Below are positions 22,866 through 33,178 of a stretch of 64,000 bases of DNA, piece after piece. Each line of letters begins with the position of its first letter. The stretch's first letter is position 1. A program made the position numbers and the translations under genes. The notes beneath the pieces are model-generated. The model did not search any database. It was given only the letters and a program-made list of their open reading frames with translations, and was not told the DNA's origin. This DNA comes from Microstegium vimineum (lineage: Eukaryota; Streptophyta; Magnoliopsida; Poales; Poaceae), in NCBI GenBank assembly GCA_022036555.1, contig CM039120.1:30529716-30593715 (forward strand), read 5' to 3'.

Positions 22866-25800
22866 TTACATGGCATCAGCTTGGTCACCAACGGGCATGG
22901 CATCAACGTAGTTTGCTTGATGCTGGTTACCAGCATACAAGTTCCTTCGCCCACGGTTGTGTCCATCTGTTCCCACCAAAAGAAAGGGGCGTTAAAAGCT
23001 TCACAGGAATCAACAAGATTTTCATATGTAAAATGTTGACCTCATGGCACTATCATGACCTGTACTGTATGGACATAAAATATGAGAATGAGGGCATGTG
23101 TCCATGCAAAACAGGGCCGCCAACTATCATGTGCATTTCATTAAGGTTGACTAAAATTACAAGGGCAAATGTCCATTGTATTACAATACGCTAATATACA
23201 GCATGCAGAGAAGCATTGCACAACAATTGTATATCTGAAATCACTCCCCTTGTTTGGGGGCAACCATCCATCCTAAACTGGAAGCAGAAATGAATGTTTT
23301 CTGCAACATTGCACAAAGGTCCATAAACATATGGTTAAATAAAGGTCAAATGGATTAGTATTTACCACTTTCACCATCTGATGCCTCAGCGAGCCTTGCT
23401 ATCGCATCAATCAGCGACTGTTCTTGCTCCTGCAGGAAATTGACAGTTAAAACAAAATGAATGCTTGTTGATAAGTTCACTTGTGCATTCTGGTTTACCT
23501 TCAGTGCTTTCTTTGCCTTTTCTACTTCCTGTGGATCAGGATTGCTAACGCTAAAAACTTTCTCCACCTACATGAGCAGATATAGCAAAAGAAAAGTAAA
23601 ATGAAGTGCACAAGGTCTGCAGTTGTTTGTAATCATAAATATTCAGAGTTCACTCAATCCAACCTCTTTTATTAGGGTCTCGGTATGAAGGATATCAATG
23701 TCATCGGAACTTCTCTTGCCAACACCATTTTGTGGAGGTGGAAAATCTTTCTTAGACATGTTCTTCTGTAATCCTCTTCCTCTTCCAGGACCTGGCATGG
23801 GCCCACTGCGACCTGTTGGCTTCCTAACCCCACTAGTTGGGGCACCTTGGCTGCGCAGATATGTCACAGGGTCTATCCCAGAGTCATCCTCTTGCCATCT
23901 AATGTCTTCAGGTCCCATCTGTACTTTCACCATAATTCCAACAAATTAAAGGTATTGGTGGGCGGTAACAGATACTTCTGAACACACAGAATACATGGTC
24001 AGATACAGATCCAATGCATTTCCTAGAAGTAAACAAGATAGGAGAGATCAATGTTTGCTTAATAATATAAACCCTATTATCAATTTCTGAGATGCGTAAT
24101 TACTGTCTTATTTTATTACTCAATTATGAGAAAATCAATGAGCTCAATAGGAATCAGCCAATCACTACTAATCCTAACTAGATATCAATCAGCAAGTAAA
24201 CCAATGCAAGCTAACAAAGTTGCTACTGGAATTTCAACGAGCTCACTTCAGATTAAAAGGCTACAAGACCGGCCATCAGCCACACATTTTCACGAGATAT
24301 TGACACCACAATCAGCTGCATATTATTATGTCAACATTGCCGTACCCATTGTAAAATGTTGTTGAGGAAAACTACATTAAAAATGTTTTGCAACAACAGA
24401 ACCCAAAAGTATGCTAATTTGGATGAACACCAACCATATCGAAAGCATATCAGTCTAGTATATCATTCTATAATTAAGAGCCCCTTGCATGAGAATATGC
24501 TTACATGAATTTTATAGAGATTTAAATATATATTCTGCTGCCCAGCTTGTGTACTTTTCTTTATAGATCAGTTTTAACTGTACATCAGCACAAGTCCATG
24601 CTGACACAGCATATGGATGTGTGTGATTTGATTTAAGTCTGGCAAATTTCATCGAAGTCAAATTTACCTTCACCTTCACAATTGGAGTGACCACCATCTA
24701 CAGAAATGACTTTCTGAAAGCTAGTGGTGTGAAACCAAGTGATCCTAAACTACATCTTGCTCAACCAATGTCAGATTAAATAAAAAGAATATCAGAAAGA
24801 CATGAAAATGTCATGTGATAAGAGTATTCGAATTACAAATAGCATCTATGTACCTCTTTAAGATCAACCCACTCCCAGGTTTCATTTGCCGTATTGATGT
24901 CATAAACCAGCGCATAAAGTCCCTGCAATGAATTTCCTAAGAAAGAGCTGGAGGCTTGAATCAAAAGTAACTAACCCGGTCTAGTAAAAACACACCGTGT
25001 CAGAATTATAATCAGATATGACTGCTTCATAGAAACTATTATCTTCAGGCCACCGACTCATCACTTTGCGACCAACCAATGGATCAACATTCTGTGCTTG
25101 AGCTTCAGGAGCAGAACCACCTGGAAAATTCCTATTCATGTGCGGTCCTCTTCCACTAGGACCTGCTGAAGATGACATGGGCTTGGCTCCAGAGCCACCT
25201 GGTACCTTCTGACCCTGAAAGTGCATGAACTTATACCAAAGAACAAAAACAAGATTTATAGGAAAAAAGAACTAATTCAAATGATCTGCTTACTGGTTTC
25301 GTCTTTTTGCCTTTAGGGCCTGGGGGGACTGTTTTCCTAGCAGTTGAAGATGATGGCTGTGTTGGTGTAGCCAGCTGCTGTGAATGCAGTGCAGGAGGCG
25401 GTGCAGGTAAAGCAGGAACAGATTGAGATGTCTTTTGCCTCTTACGGCCAGAGGTGGTAGGACTGGGAACAGGGTCATGAATGGGTTGTGGGTTATTCGA
25501 CAAGTTTGCCTGAAACCCTCCTGTTGATCTCCATTCCCTTAAATAAAAAGGCATCACAGGTTTAGTATATGCTGAAAACCAAGATAATGTGCATACTGTT
25601 ACTACAACAAATAATATTCATTTGCTACCTTATGCTACATATAATATTATCGTTGTTCACTCTATTTAACAGCTCCCTGTGTGCTTTGTCAGATACTCTT
25701 AGCTCCTTCCTAAGTTCAGTCATGAGACCTTCCTTCTCCTGAGAAGGTTAGAGTTCAGTCAACTGAAATGACATCTAAAATCATCAGACATCAAATGAAC

Positions 25801-27997
25801 AGTGAGCAGTTTAAAGGTCTCAACCCATGTAATGGCATCAGACTGGGCTTTGAATGCACGAAGGACTGAGCAATATGCTTCTTGCTCAAGTTGTTGAATT
25901 TGTGCTTCCATATCTGTCGGTGCCCTAGCGTATGAACTGGCAGGAACAAGAGCTCTCCCATTACCACTGACACGTCCGCTGCCTCTAATACCCCTACTAT
26001 GTGGAAATTGTGGAAGATCATCATCAGTTCCTGCAACCAATATAGAATTAAGGATGCAACATTTACTGACAACAGAAGCTCTTGAAAAAATACCTACAGT
26101 GCCAGCAGAATACACAAATACATCACTTTTCAAAATGGTCTAGCGAACAAGACAGATACACTTCGATGATTACAGAAATAGTAATTATATTGTTCATAAC
26201 AAGAATATTTAGCAGTTCTAGAGGGAAACTCCTTTTGAATACACATCATTAACTTTTGAGGAAACTAATATTGATATGGTTCACAAGTTCCCTAAACACA
26301 CTGCCCACCTGCACGAGAAGCATACTGTATAATATTTACACACCAAACCATTCAACCTTATCACAGTTCCCAAAACCAAATTAAATTATAACAATTTTAA
26401 CACAGAAAAAGAAACTTTTCATGAATCAGGACTCATGCAATATCCAAGGACTGAGAATCACTGCGGTCAATTAAACAAATAAGAGAAGAAATCTCTAAGA
26501 TAGCAGAGAGGTGCAATTTCTACCAGTCAAGGCCTCCAAAAAAGCTTAGAAAATTAAAAAGGCCACATATTTTTAACAGAGTAGTTCAGCTTACATGACA
26601 GATTGGACACAACTCGCAACAATAAATATGCTAAAAGGCTGTACACATTTTATTAAATAGATCAAGAATCTAACAAACATGAGGAACAAGATAGGCCATC
26701 GAAATCAAGTTGGTTGGCCCCTACATAATACTTACACCAAAACACTTGGGCAAGGTTGGAATGTAAACTGCTAGCTGCCTAAACAAGAATTATTCTCAGA
26801 GCCTCAATCAATACATTGATGTAACTACTAAAATCCATCTGGCATTCCTTGCCAGAGATCTTAAACTCTTGTATATAGGATATGCTAAGATTAAGCAAAG
26901 CAGTGAGAATCACAAACAAATTCTCACAATATAGAGCAATAATAAGCAATATCACAAGAGGACATCATCAGTTACCAGATTGGCAACTTCAGGTACTTCA
27001 CCAATTTCATCTGCAATCCCTTTATTACACTGGCTATTAGGAGATGACATCATGATATGCACTTATCAATCGCTCCAGAATGTGAAAGCTAAAGAAACAG
27101 GCTCTAAGCTTGGGACATGGCATTTACGACCCTAGCCTCTTAAGTTGTTACAAACATCTAAAGATTATGCAAGCATGGTTTAGCTAAAACATTGCTAGTT
27201 TCCAAACCCTAATACTAAGGTAGTAAATCCTTAATCGAGTCAAGCCCATAACACTCATTCTACATCGCACCCAATTTCATAAACATAACTGCATAGGTAT
27301 TTCAGCATCATATATATTACAGACACTACTATCAGCGCATACAAAGCCAACCCTATCTTCTTTTTTTGTGAAATAAAGCCAACACTATCTGAGCGCACAA
27401 AAAGCAGGTATCGTACAGCAGCAAGTTATGGAAACCAAGAGAGAAGAACCCCATTAATTCTCTAGCTGTCCAGAACAATTCAATGTTTATAATAAGAAAA
27501 TCCAAACCGTGAAGCAAAGAAAATGAGAAATGAGGCTGAAACAGCCAAATTCACTCCATATGAAGGAATGTCTGCACTTTTATTTCGCGGGTTGTATTTT
27601 CCTGATCCCCAAAACTACAAATTATACAGAAACCCCAAAATCCACCATGAGAAACTCAATTCACTAATGCAGAAACCAATATTCATGAGCACGAATTCAC
27701 AACACCCAAATTGCCAAGATGTTTGATTATTCCCAAAAACTGATGGATTTCAGATAATTCTAACCCAAAGCCCTGCTCCCGTCAGGCAAGCTCAAACCCT
27801 AGCTCCCAAATCCAACCAACCACCCTGAGGACGCGACCTTGTAACCCCCTCATGTTCAGATCCAAGGACCTGGCATTCTCTAGGAAGGACCTGCAAGCAA
27901 TACCCTAGGGATGGAATCCAAACCCTAGGAAAGGAGGCGAACCCTAGCCTTCAGCTCCCCCGCACTCACCGCTGCTGTCGGAGGACCGGTACTCCAT
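22866..27997 (-). CDS. EML: EMSY-LIKE (EML) protein, ENT domain plus Tudor/Agenet domain
   Basis: Ten coding exons: 27997-27970, 26030-25825, 25738-25629, 25537-25294, 25214-24996, 24922-24854, 23918-23664, 23567-23499, 23429-23366 and 22966-22866. All introns are GT-AG, phases agree, and the product is 454 residues. The ENT domain is at about 49-135 (MEAQIQQLEQEAYCSVLRAF onward). A basic Pro/Ser-rich linker follows (GRKRQK, KGKKTK). The Tudor/Agenet-like domain is at about 239-300 (VGRKVMSRWPEDNSFYEAV, then NETWEWVDL). A C-terminal coiled-coil-like segment lies at about 375-425. In Arabidopsis, EML proteins are nuclear, bind modified histone tails and act in immunity, flowering and seed development; I infer a similar chromatin role. 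No damage is seen. It is the only recognised non-transposon gene here. Confidence 0.93.
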
Positions 27998-28067
27998 GGC
28001 CAACCCTCTGGGGCGACTCCGCCAACCACACACACACACCACCGGCGGTGGTGCAACAGGCGCAAAC

Positions 28068-28172
28068 CTGAAAGCGCCCAACGAACAGGGGTCAGCTCCC
28101 TCCACCACGCCGGGGCTCCGGCTGCCACCCCAAGGCCGCCACCGTGGCAGCCAAGGGTCAGCGCGCGCTCAC
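28068..28172 (-). other. Probable 5'UTR intron of EML
   Basis: The minus strand reads CCGCAG/GTGAGCGCG at 28173/28172 and GCGCTTTCAG/GTTTGC at 28068/28067. That gives a 105-nt GT-AG intron in a GC-rich leader between the putative TATA box and the ATG at 27997. It is predicted from splice signals only. Confidence 0.45.
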
Positions 28173-28370
28173 CTGCGGTGGATGCGGGGGCGAGGCGGTG
28201 AGGCGGAATCCGGCGAGATTTGGAGGAGGCGGAGAGCTTGGGGAGAGGAAGAGTGCTCCCTAGCTGTGCTGCTACTGCTCGAGTGCTGGTATGGTATCGG
28301 GCACTTCGATTTCGGGCTAGCGAGACAAACGGAGGAGAGAGAAAAGAACGAGCCGACGGACTTGAAGCGG

Positions 28371-28380
28371 ATTTTATAAC
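28371..28380 (-). promoter_or_regulatory. Putative EML TATA box
   Basis: Minus-strand GTTATAAAAT lies about 375 nt before the ATG. It is followed by a CT-rich leader (TTCTTTTCTCTCTCCTCCG), typical of plant core promoters. Transcription would start near 28345. Confidence 0.5.
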
Positions 28381-28421
28381 CGTGGATTGCCAGTACTGCA
28401 GCCTGCGGGTACACATTGTAA

Positions 28422-28653
28422 GGGTACGTTTAGATCCAAAAAATTTTGGATTTTGGCTCACTGTAACATTTCGTTTGTATTTAGTAATTAGTGTTTAATT
28501 ATGGACTAATTAGGTTTAAAAGTTTCGTCTCGCGATTTCTCGACCAACTATGTAATTAGTTTTTTTTTCGTCTACATTTAGTACTCCATACATATGCCGC
28601 AAGATTCGATGTGACAGTTACTATGCAAAAAATTTTGGCAACTAAACGGGGCC
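28422..28653. mobile_element. Tourist-like MITE, 232 bp
   Basis: TAA duplications lie at 28419-28421 and 28654-28656. The imperfect inverted ends GGGTACGTTTAG and CTAAACGGGGCC are followed inward by CCAAAAAATTTTGG and AAAAATTTTGGC. A TAA target and GGGCC-type ends suit PIF/Harbinger Tourist MITEs. It ends about 42 bp from the putative EML TATA box. Confidence 0.8.
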
Positions 28654-28698
28654 TAAATGTGGCCGAACCACGTGACCACAGCACTTCCGTGAGTCTAA

Positions 28699-28873
28699 GG
28701 GCCTCTTTGATCCCTATCTCTAAACTTTAGAGGCCTCTAAACTTTAGAACATTTTAGTTCACTTTTTATCTCTAAAGTTCTAATTTGAGGTGGACTAAAG
28801 TTTAGAGTTAATTTTAGACTACCTGTTTGGAGCTTTAGCTCTAAAGTTTAGAGGGGAAGATCCAAACAGGGTC
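28699..28873. mobile_element. Second TAA-flanked MITE, 175 bp
   Basis: TAA lies at 28696-28698 and 28874-28876. The ends GGGCCTCTTTGATC and GATCCAAACAGGGTC are inverted, and the interior repeats CTCTAAACTTTAGAG in both orientations, so it can fold into a long hairpin. Confidence 0.75.
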
Positions 28874-28882
28874 TAAATGATA

Positions 28883-29113
28883 CTCTCTACGTCTCTTATT
28901 AAGTGACGTTTTGGGTTTTCGTGTCACAACTTTGATTAGATTTATATAAAATATGTGTAATATTTGTGTCTCTAAATAAATTTATTAGAAAACTAGATCA
29001 AAAAATCTATCTAATAGTGTCAATTACATAAGTATTAATAATTTTTTTAAATAAAATTAATCTAAATTATTTCTTGGGAAGTGAGAAAGACAATTATTTA
29101 GAGACAAAGAGAG
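28883..29113. mobile_element. Stowaway-like MITE, 231 bp
   Basis: TA lies at 28881-28882 and 29114-29115. The ends CTCTCTACGTCTCT and AGAGACAAAGAGAG are inverted, with an AT-rich core. It is related in design to the copy at 21895-22138. Confidence 0.8.
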
Positions 29114-29702
29114 TAGAGTTATTTGAGTAAAATTATTATTTTATATATTTTTATACTCTTCAATAGTTTTTCTATATTTTATACGTAGTTTATAGGGTCA
29201 TTATATTTGTATAACTATTTAGAAAAGTTGTTAGAGTATGTATTTTTTTATAAAATCTCTATTTTAGGTATTTAGAAAAAATATAGAGAGTCTATTCAAG
29301 ATGCTCTTCGGCAGGATCCGATTAAGAATCTTAAAATTTCCTTCGAATACTCAAGAGTTCTATAGAACTCTATGATATAAGAGCACTCCAAGAGAATGGC
29401 TATTACCCTCCGTAAAACCTGATTTAGCTATTTTCAACAACTTTTCTTTCTCGCCCTCTAAATTACCCCATCCGCTATCCCGTCAAATGCACTCTCCAGA
29501 AATCCAAAGCTAGCGTTGCTCACCATCTGTGCACTTTCCGCTTTGTTCGAGTGTTGTATTAGGTAATCATCAGCTGAAGGACCAAAACGGCAACCACAGA
29601 AGGTGAATGAGAGTCTCAAATTTCTCGTGAAAATATTCGGGTCACTCTTCCCAAAAACAGCCCCAACAAGCAAGCACATGAGCACCGTAAGATCATGACC
29701 CT
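29114..29702. other. Unassigned AT-rich DNA
   Basis: No gene supported. The 75-codon open frame at 29458-29685 on the minus strand (contains FCGCRFGPSADDYLIQ) is unrecognised and may be a transposon relic. Phrases such as AAGAGCACTCCAAGAGAATGG near 29380 resemble the ends of hAT or Mutator MITEs, but no matching partner was identified. Confidence 0.35.
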
Positions 29703-30658
29703 TGTAACACCCGAAAATTCAAATTTTGAAAATAGATTGAAATTGATTTAATTTTGAATTTTGTGCTCATGAAAATATAGGAAAATAAAAAACATATTCA
29801 TCAAATTAAAATTTTCCCTAGAGTTAGCAACATGGTTGTGCATTCATTCCTTTGCATTGGGTTTATTGTATTGACCGGCTTTGTTCAAAAACTCAAAGAA
29901 AAGAATTTGCAAATGCTTTGGAAATGGTTTTGGAAAAAGGTTCTTAGAAAAAAAAACAAAACAAAACAAAAGATAAAGAAAAGGGTCAAAACTCCCCCTC
30001 TCCCCCTAGCTCAAGAGGCCATCCAGCCCAGCCTAGCTCTCCCTTTCTCTATTTGGCCCAGCCAGTCGGCTGCTCTATTTCTTCCCCCTCCCCACTCTTC
30101 CTTCCGCCTGGGCCAATTCCACTTAGGCTCAGCTTTGTCATAGGCCCATGGCCGCACGGGGGCGCTCACCTTCTCCCTCGCCCGTCTCCTCTTCCTCTCC
30201 CCCTTCTTCTTCCCTAAGACGGACACAACCCGGACACTGAGCCGCGTGCGCCGTGCTCTTCGTGGACTCCTTCCCTCGCGCGAGTTCGCCTCCAACACGC
30301 ATCCCAGTTCCACATTGATCTCCCCCTTTAAATACAGAAGCATGTGGCCTTTTTCCTCCTCAATTTGAGGGTCCCCGAGCTCGTCGCCCAGCCACCCCCG
30401 CCTCTACCGCATTCGGGAGCACCAGTGCCGCCTCGAACCGGCTTCTTAGCCCCACATCGTCCCTAGTGAGCTCCGCAAGGACCCCGTGCTCTTGATTTTC
30501 ACCTTTGGTCTCTTACCCATGCTCGTTAGTGTTCACATGGACGGTTTTTTCGCCTCACCAAGCCATCCCACGCCCCTACTCACCTCAAGATCAATTCAAT
30601 CCCCTAAGTGAGTTCGTCGCCCTCCCTTTGTCCTCCCAGTGCCTTTGATTTGAAAAAT
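29703..30658 (+). repeat. Truncated gypsy-type LTR
   Basis: It begins TGTAACACCCGAAAATT, a familiar start of Del/Tekay-type gypsy LTRs. A GC-rich part (about 30110-30500) lies in the middle. It stops at 30658 where another LTR (30659) begins, so its right end is missing through insertion or deletion. No protein is seen. Confidence 0.45.
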
Positions 30659-32399
30659 TGTTGGCATTTCTAAACATCACCACTAAGAATGGAGCTAGAC
30701 CTCATCCTCAGCAACGGCGCTAGAAATGCCTCCTAGGGTATTTCTTATGTCTATTGGATAATTCTGTAAGCGCACAGAATGTACCGATGTAACACTTCAC
30801 CTGGGAGTATTCTAAGGTATCGTAATTTATATTTAGTCTATGGGAAAGCGGTAGCTAGAAATGTTTAATAAAGAGGAGATCTTTATAGTCACCCTAACTT
30901 AGCTATCGACTTGTGCTAGGGGGTAAACGATATATATATAGGAAGGTGATGAAGAACAGGTCAAACAGAGATAAATAAAAGATAACTAGTAAGTATAGCT
31001 AGGTGGGAGGACAACGAGTGAGTATAGGACTCCTAAGATCCAGCCTTTACTCTTATGACTTAACTTAGACACAAAGATGATATATTATAGATTGCATCCA
31101 CACATCCTGAAAGTACTAGGCAGCAGACAAACAATAGAAGACAAAATCCCTATCCGAAGTGGCCACTATTTTACGAGAGTATTACCTTTTAAGAACGTGC
31201 CTACAACACGTGATGAGGATCAAAGGCATAGACAGGGTTGTCACTTCCTGCTAGCATCTACTCGAACCGTGTGACACGCCGCAACCAAAGGCAAGCTAGT
31301 GTATAAGCACCACCCTTACACCCTCTCTTACTACTCTAATTGAGATCTCAAGCCAACTAGAGCACCCTATAACATGTGTTGATCGTACCCAAGTGTGGAA
31401 TCATAGGATAATAATCTACACTGTAACAACTCTATATACTAAGATAAGACACAACAATACTATAACAAGTATACTATTGCACAAGATAAGTAAAGTAAAG
31501 AAAGTATATATATTTATAAATAAGCAAATAGTCTTACTAAAAAGGGAAAAGTACAAGAGTTATACTAGACTCTCTAGAGACGACTCCAGAGACCCCGAGC
31601 AAGCTCGACTCGACTCTAACTCCCACACTAGACTACACTACTAAAGAGTAGAACTACACTAATCTTCACTTGAGCCTTGATTCTTCATGTTGTGAGAGGG
31701 GGTGTGACCCTCTATTTATAGTGGAGGTGGAGTGGGGCTACTCTAATGCCACGTTAGTGATCTACGTGCTTCTTCATGCCATCCCTTGGATCAAACCGTC
31801 ATTGCAACTGACTTTGATCAAGGGTGGAGATCATCAAGTGCATGGAGGCATGTAGAGAGGTCGTGGAAGCCTCAGAGAGGCCTGGAAGCACATATGAATG
31901 TGGGACCTCCCAAACTTCTATAAGGTGTCCCCACATGTCAGAGAGTGCAATGGTGGGTACTTGGCTCCTTGGCCAGGTCGACCGACCTAGCCCTAGCTCC
32001 TCTAAGGTTCCTCCTTCGCGTGCAGCACGGTCCACATGTTTGTGACACACTCTGGAGTTGTCACATTGAATTAGTTCCTTATGGGTCCATGAATCCATGT
32101 GCTTTGATCTTGGACCGTTGAGAGAAAGCCTAGAGTGAATCCAAGGGTGGATCTTCACTCTAGGAGATGTCACATGGATCTTGGGGGCATGGGAGCCCCT
32201 GGTGAGCCCTTAGAGGGGTCGGCCGACCCCCTAAGTGGGTCCACAGGCTCCCATGTCCCCCTATTGCCATAACCTACATAGAAATGCTCAAGGGACATGT
32301 GGAACTAGGTATTTGATAAAATATGTTCATGATATGTTATTCTTCCTTCCAAACTGAGCTTGTTGATGGTGTAAAAGTAGGTCATTAGCACCGTCAACA
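30659..32399 (-). repeat. Athila-like gypsy 3' LTR, about 1.74 kb
   Basis: Ends TGTTGGCATTTC (30659) and GTCAACA (32399). The minus-strand start is TGTTGACGGTGCTAATG. A minus-strand TATA box (TATAAATAGA, 31720-31711) agrees with this direction. The polypurine tract abuts it at 32400. The Athila-like label rests on the PPT context and the GACGGTGCTAATGACC start. Confidence 0.6.
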
Positions 32400-32920
32400 A
32401 GGTCCCCCAAGCTTAACCTTTGCTAGTCCTGAGCAAAGAATTAAACTCAACCTTGGTGGATCAGGAGTTGCTACTATGCTTCACATTTCAAGAGTATTAA
32501 GTATACAACAACATACTTCTCTTTTGAATGAAAAACTTAGCATTTAAAACTCACCTATATTACCTTAGTTCTCCAAGGGGCTTATGGACTTTCCTCTATC
32601 TTGTGGTTGAGAAATAGAACAAATATTGACTTGAGCACTACTTTTCTTATTCTTCACAAGTTTCACATCAAAGGTTTTGCAAAATTTTCAAAAGAAAACT
32701 TAATTTTCCTCATATGGTACTCTCATGTCACTCAAATGGTGTATGATTCCTCACCAAGGCACATATTAAGATTGTCTCTATTTTTCATCCTACTTCTATA
32801 AGGCTTATGTGTAGCTCAGATAGGGATGAAAAATGTAGCATACTTACTTTGCATGTATTGTAAAGCCAAATCCCGGATCCAAGGAGAGAAGTGTCATACT
32901 CTTAGATCAAGATGTACATG
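32400..32920 (-). mobile_element. Athila-like internal 3' fragment with PPT
   Basis: On the minus strand, GCTCAGGACTAGCAAAGG and then AAGCTTGGGGGACC (32402-32415) lead into the LTR, the usual Athila-type arrangement. The remainder is AT-rich and non-coding. It is cut at 32921 by an LTR of the E5 family. Confidence 0.55.
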
Positions 32921-33178
32921 TGCGAATACATGGTTGATATGTGCCCATGATGTTTAGTTTTAGTGATGAATGATTGCTCAACATGTGAGTATTTCAGTTT
33001 GAGCGTGTTCTACTAATCCACTACAAAAGCAGAAATGTTTTTGTTTATCGACTTGTGGTGTGTAGGAGCTGAGCCCGGAGACGGTAGTCAATGGCGAGGT
33101 GAAGGTCGAGTAGAGGCTTGCCGTGCCAATGGACTGAGAGCGGTGAAGGGCAGAAGCGAGGCTCTGACTGTCACACTC
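32921..33178 (+). repeat. E5-family LTR, 5' piece (left of inserted unit)
   Basis: It starts TGCGAATACATGG and follows the E5 LTR start (TGCGAACACATGG, 46992) through the ATGAGTG...GTTTCAGTTTGAG block and GTCAATGGCG.GG.GAAGG. It is interrupted at 33178 by the unit 33179-37032 and resumes at 37033. Confidence 0.75.

Noticed and set aside
22866..27997. SGF29-like SAGA subunit (tandem Tudor) as identity of the host gene
   Set aside because: The ENT domain, the SSGTDDDLPQF start and the linker fit EMSY-LIKE proteins. SGF29 lacks an ENT domain and has a different N-terminus.
28024..28038. CA microsatellite near the EML start
   Set aside because: A short simple repeat in the 5' leader with no evidence of function.
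29458..29685. 75-codon minus-strand frame as a small gene
   Set aside because: No domain, start context or neighbours support it; it may be a transposon relic.
31799..32173. 124-codon minus-strand frame within the Athila-like LTR
   Set aside because: It lies between the TATA box and the U3 edge of an LTR and has no recognised domain, so it is probably chance.
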